DNA of 64,000 bases from Chondrosia reniformis (Eukaryota; Porifera; Demospongiae; Chondrillida; Chondrillidae), in the NCBI GenBank assembly GCA_947172415.1, contig OX359198.1:527401-591400 (forward strand), in the 5' to 3' direction. Shown one piece after another: positions 63,617-64,000 of the stretch. Position 1 is the stretch's first letter. Each line of letters begins with the position of its first letter. The translations under genes and the position numbers were made by a program. The notes below the pieces were generated by a model. It saw only the letters and a program-made list of their open reading frames with translations, did no database searches and had not been told where the DNA came from.

Positions 63617-64000
63617 CCCTTTCTTGTTTCTATGCTTTTTGTGCCATCCCTACATCTTCACTATTTTTGTAGAAAATTTTTATTGTTCTCTAGTTTTTGT
63701 ACTTTTTATGGAGCATAAGCTAGGAATTCGTTGTATTTTAAACCACTTTGGTTTTCTTCGACTGATTATGACGTCATTAAAATGGCGAATTTATTGAGGT
63801 CTTGACTCTTGAGCCATGAAAACTGTCATACTCAAAAATAGCGTTATCGCTCTCGCTTCTACAAAAGAATACAGCTCGGAAAATTTAGAGTAATTTCGAT
63901 TAAGAAGTAGTCCGAAGGCTTATTTCGTTTTTTAGTTACAGCGGGCGAAGAAGATGAAGAAGAAGATGAAGAAGATGAAGAAGAAGATAAAGAAGAAGAA
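63617..64000. other. Intergenic end of window with GAAGAA simple repeat
   Basis: No gene seen. The last ~55 bases (from about 63945) are GAAGAAGATGAAGAAG-type simple repeat running off the window. Confidence 0.6.

Overview
The window is animal nuclear DNA, most likely from a demosponge. An Amphimedon-like genome is my best guess, from the AT-rich composition, small introns, tandem lineage-specific gene families, and a CARD-bearing ANK-Roc-COR protein pair. I could not confirm the species. Two conserved housekeeping genes could be modelled exon by exon from the sequence: SEC61A (Sec61 alpha, minus strand, 12 exons, 472 residues) and RPN1 (ribophorin I of the oligosaccharyltransferase, plus strand, 6 exons, 591 residues). 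They are head to head, with 179 bases between start codons, and their products work at the same ER translocon.

Layout. 1-9671: two near-identical ANK-Roc-COR (ROCO) genes in tandem, each with a C-terminal CARD-like segment. One is frameshifted at the CARD and the other ends at an early stop. A TIR element with TA target sites (3979-5837) lies between them. 9672-18739: the SEC61A/RPN1 pair and its compact shared promoter, with low-complexity tracts in several introns. 18740-62847: a tandem array of five intact two-exon genes on the minus strand (A-E). Exon 1 encodes a signal peptide and a Cys-containing ectodomain; exon 2 encodes seven hydrophobic helices and an acidic tail. I do not recognise the family. 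The array units carry decayed pieces of RPN1, so the array seems to have grown by duplication of a block holding the 3' part of RPN1 plus one seven-helix gene.

The array is riddled with repeats: a LINE whose catalytic YADD segment is missing (28.7-30.8 kb); two large palindromes whose 32-base central spacers are exact inversions of each other (33.1-36.4 kb); hammerhead-ribozyme-like cores; a 40-base minisatellite grown inside a LINE remnant (43.3-44.0 kb); a 1.0-kb TIR element holding a retroelement ORF fragment (49.2-50.2 kb); and a 10.57-kb insertion (51666-62233) within the single intron of gene E. That insertion has about 1.28-kb terminal inverted repeats, an inverted central pair of the same unit, and two arrays of a ~169-173-base satellite. 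One array has a 515-base three-monomer higher-order period; the other is organised differently.

Functionally, SEC61A and RPN1 are secretory-pathway core genes probably driven from one promoter. The ROCO-CARD pair looks like intracellular signalling or innate-immunity proteins. The seven-helix family looks like cell-surface receptors under birth-and-death evolution. All gene models come from reading splice signals, reading frames and family conservation by eye; no database search or RNA evidence was available.
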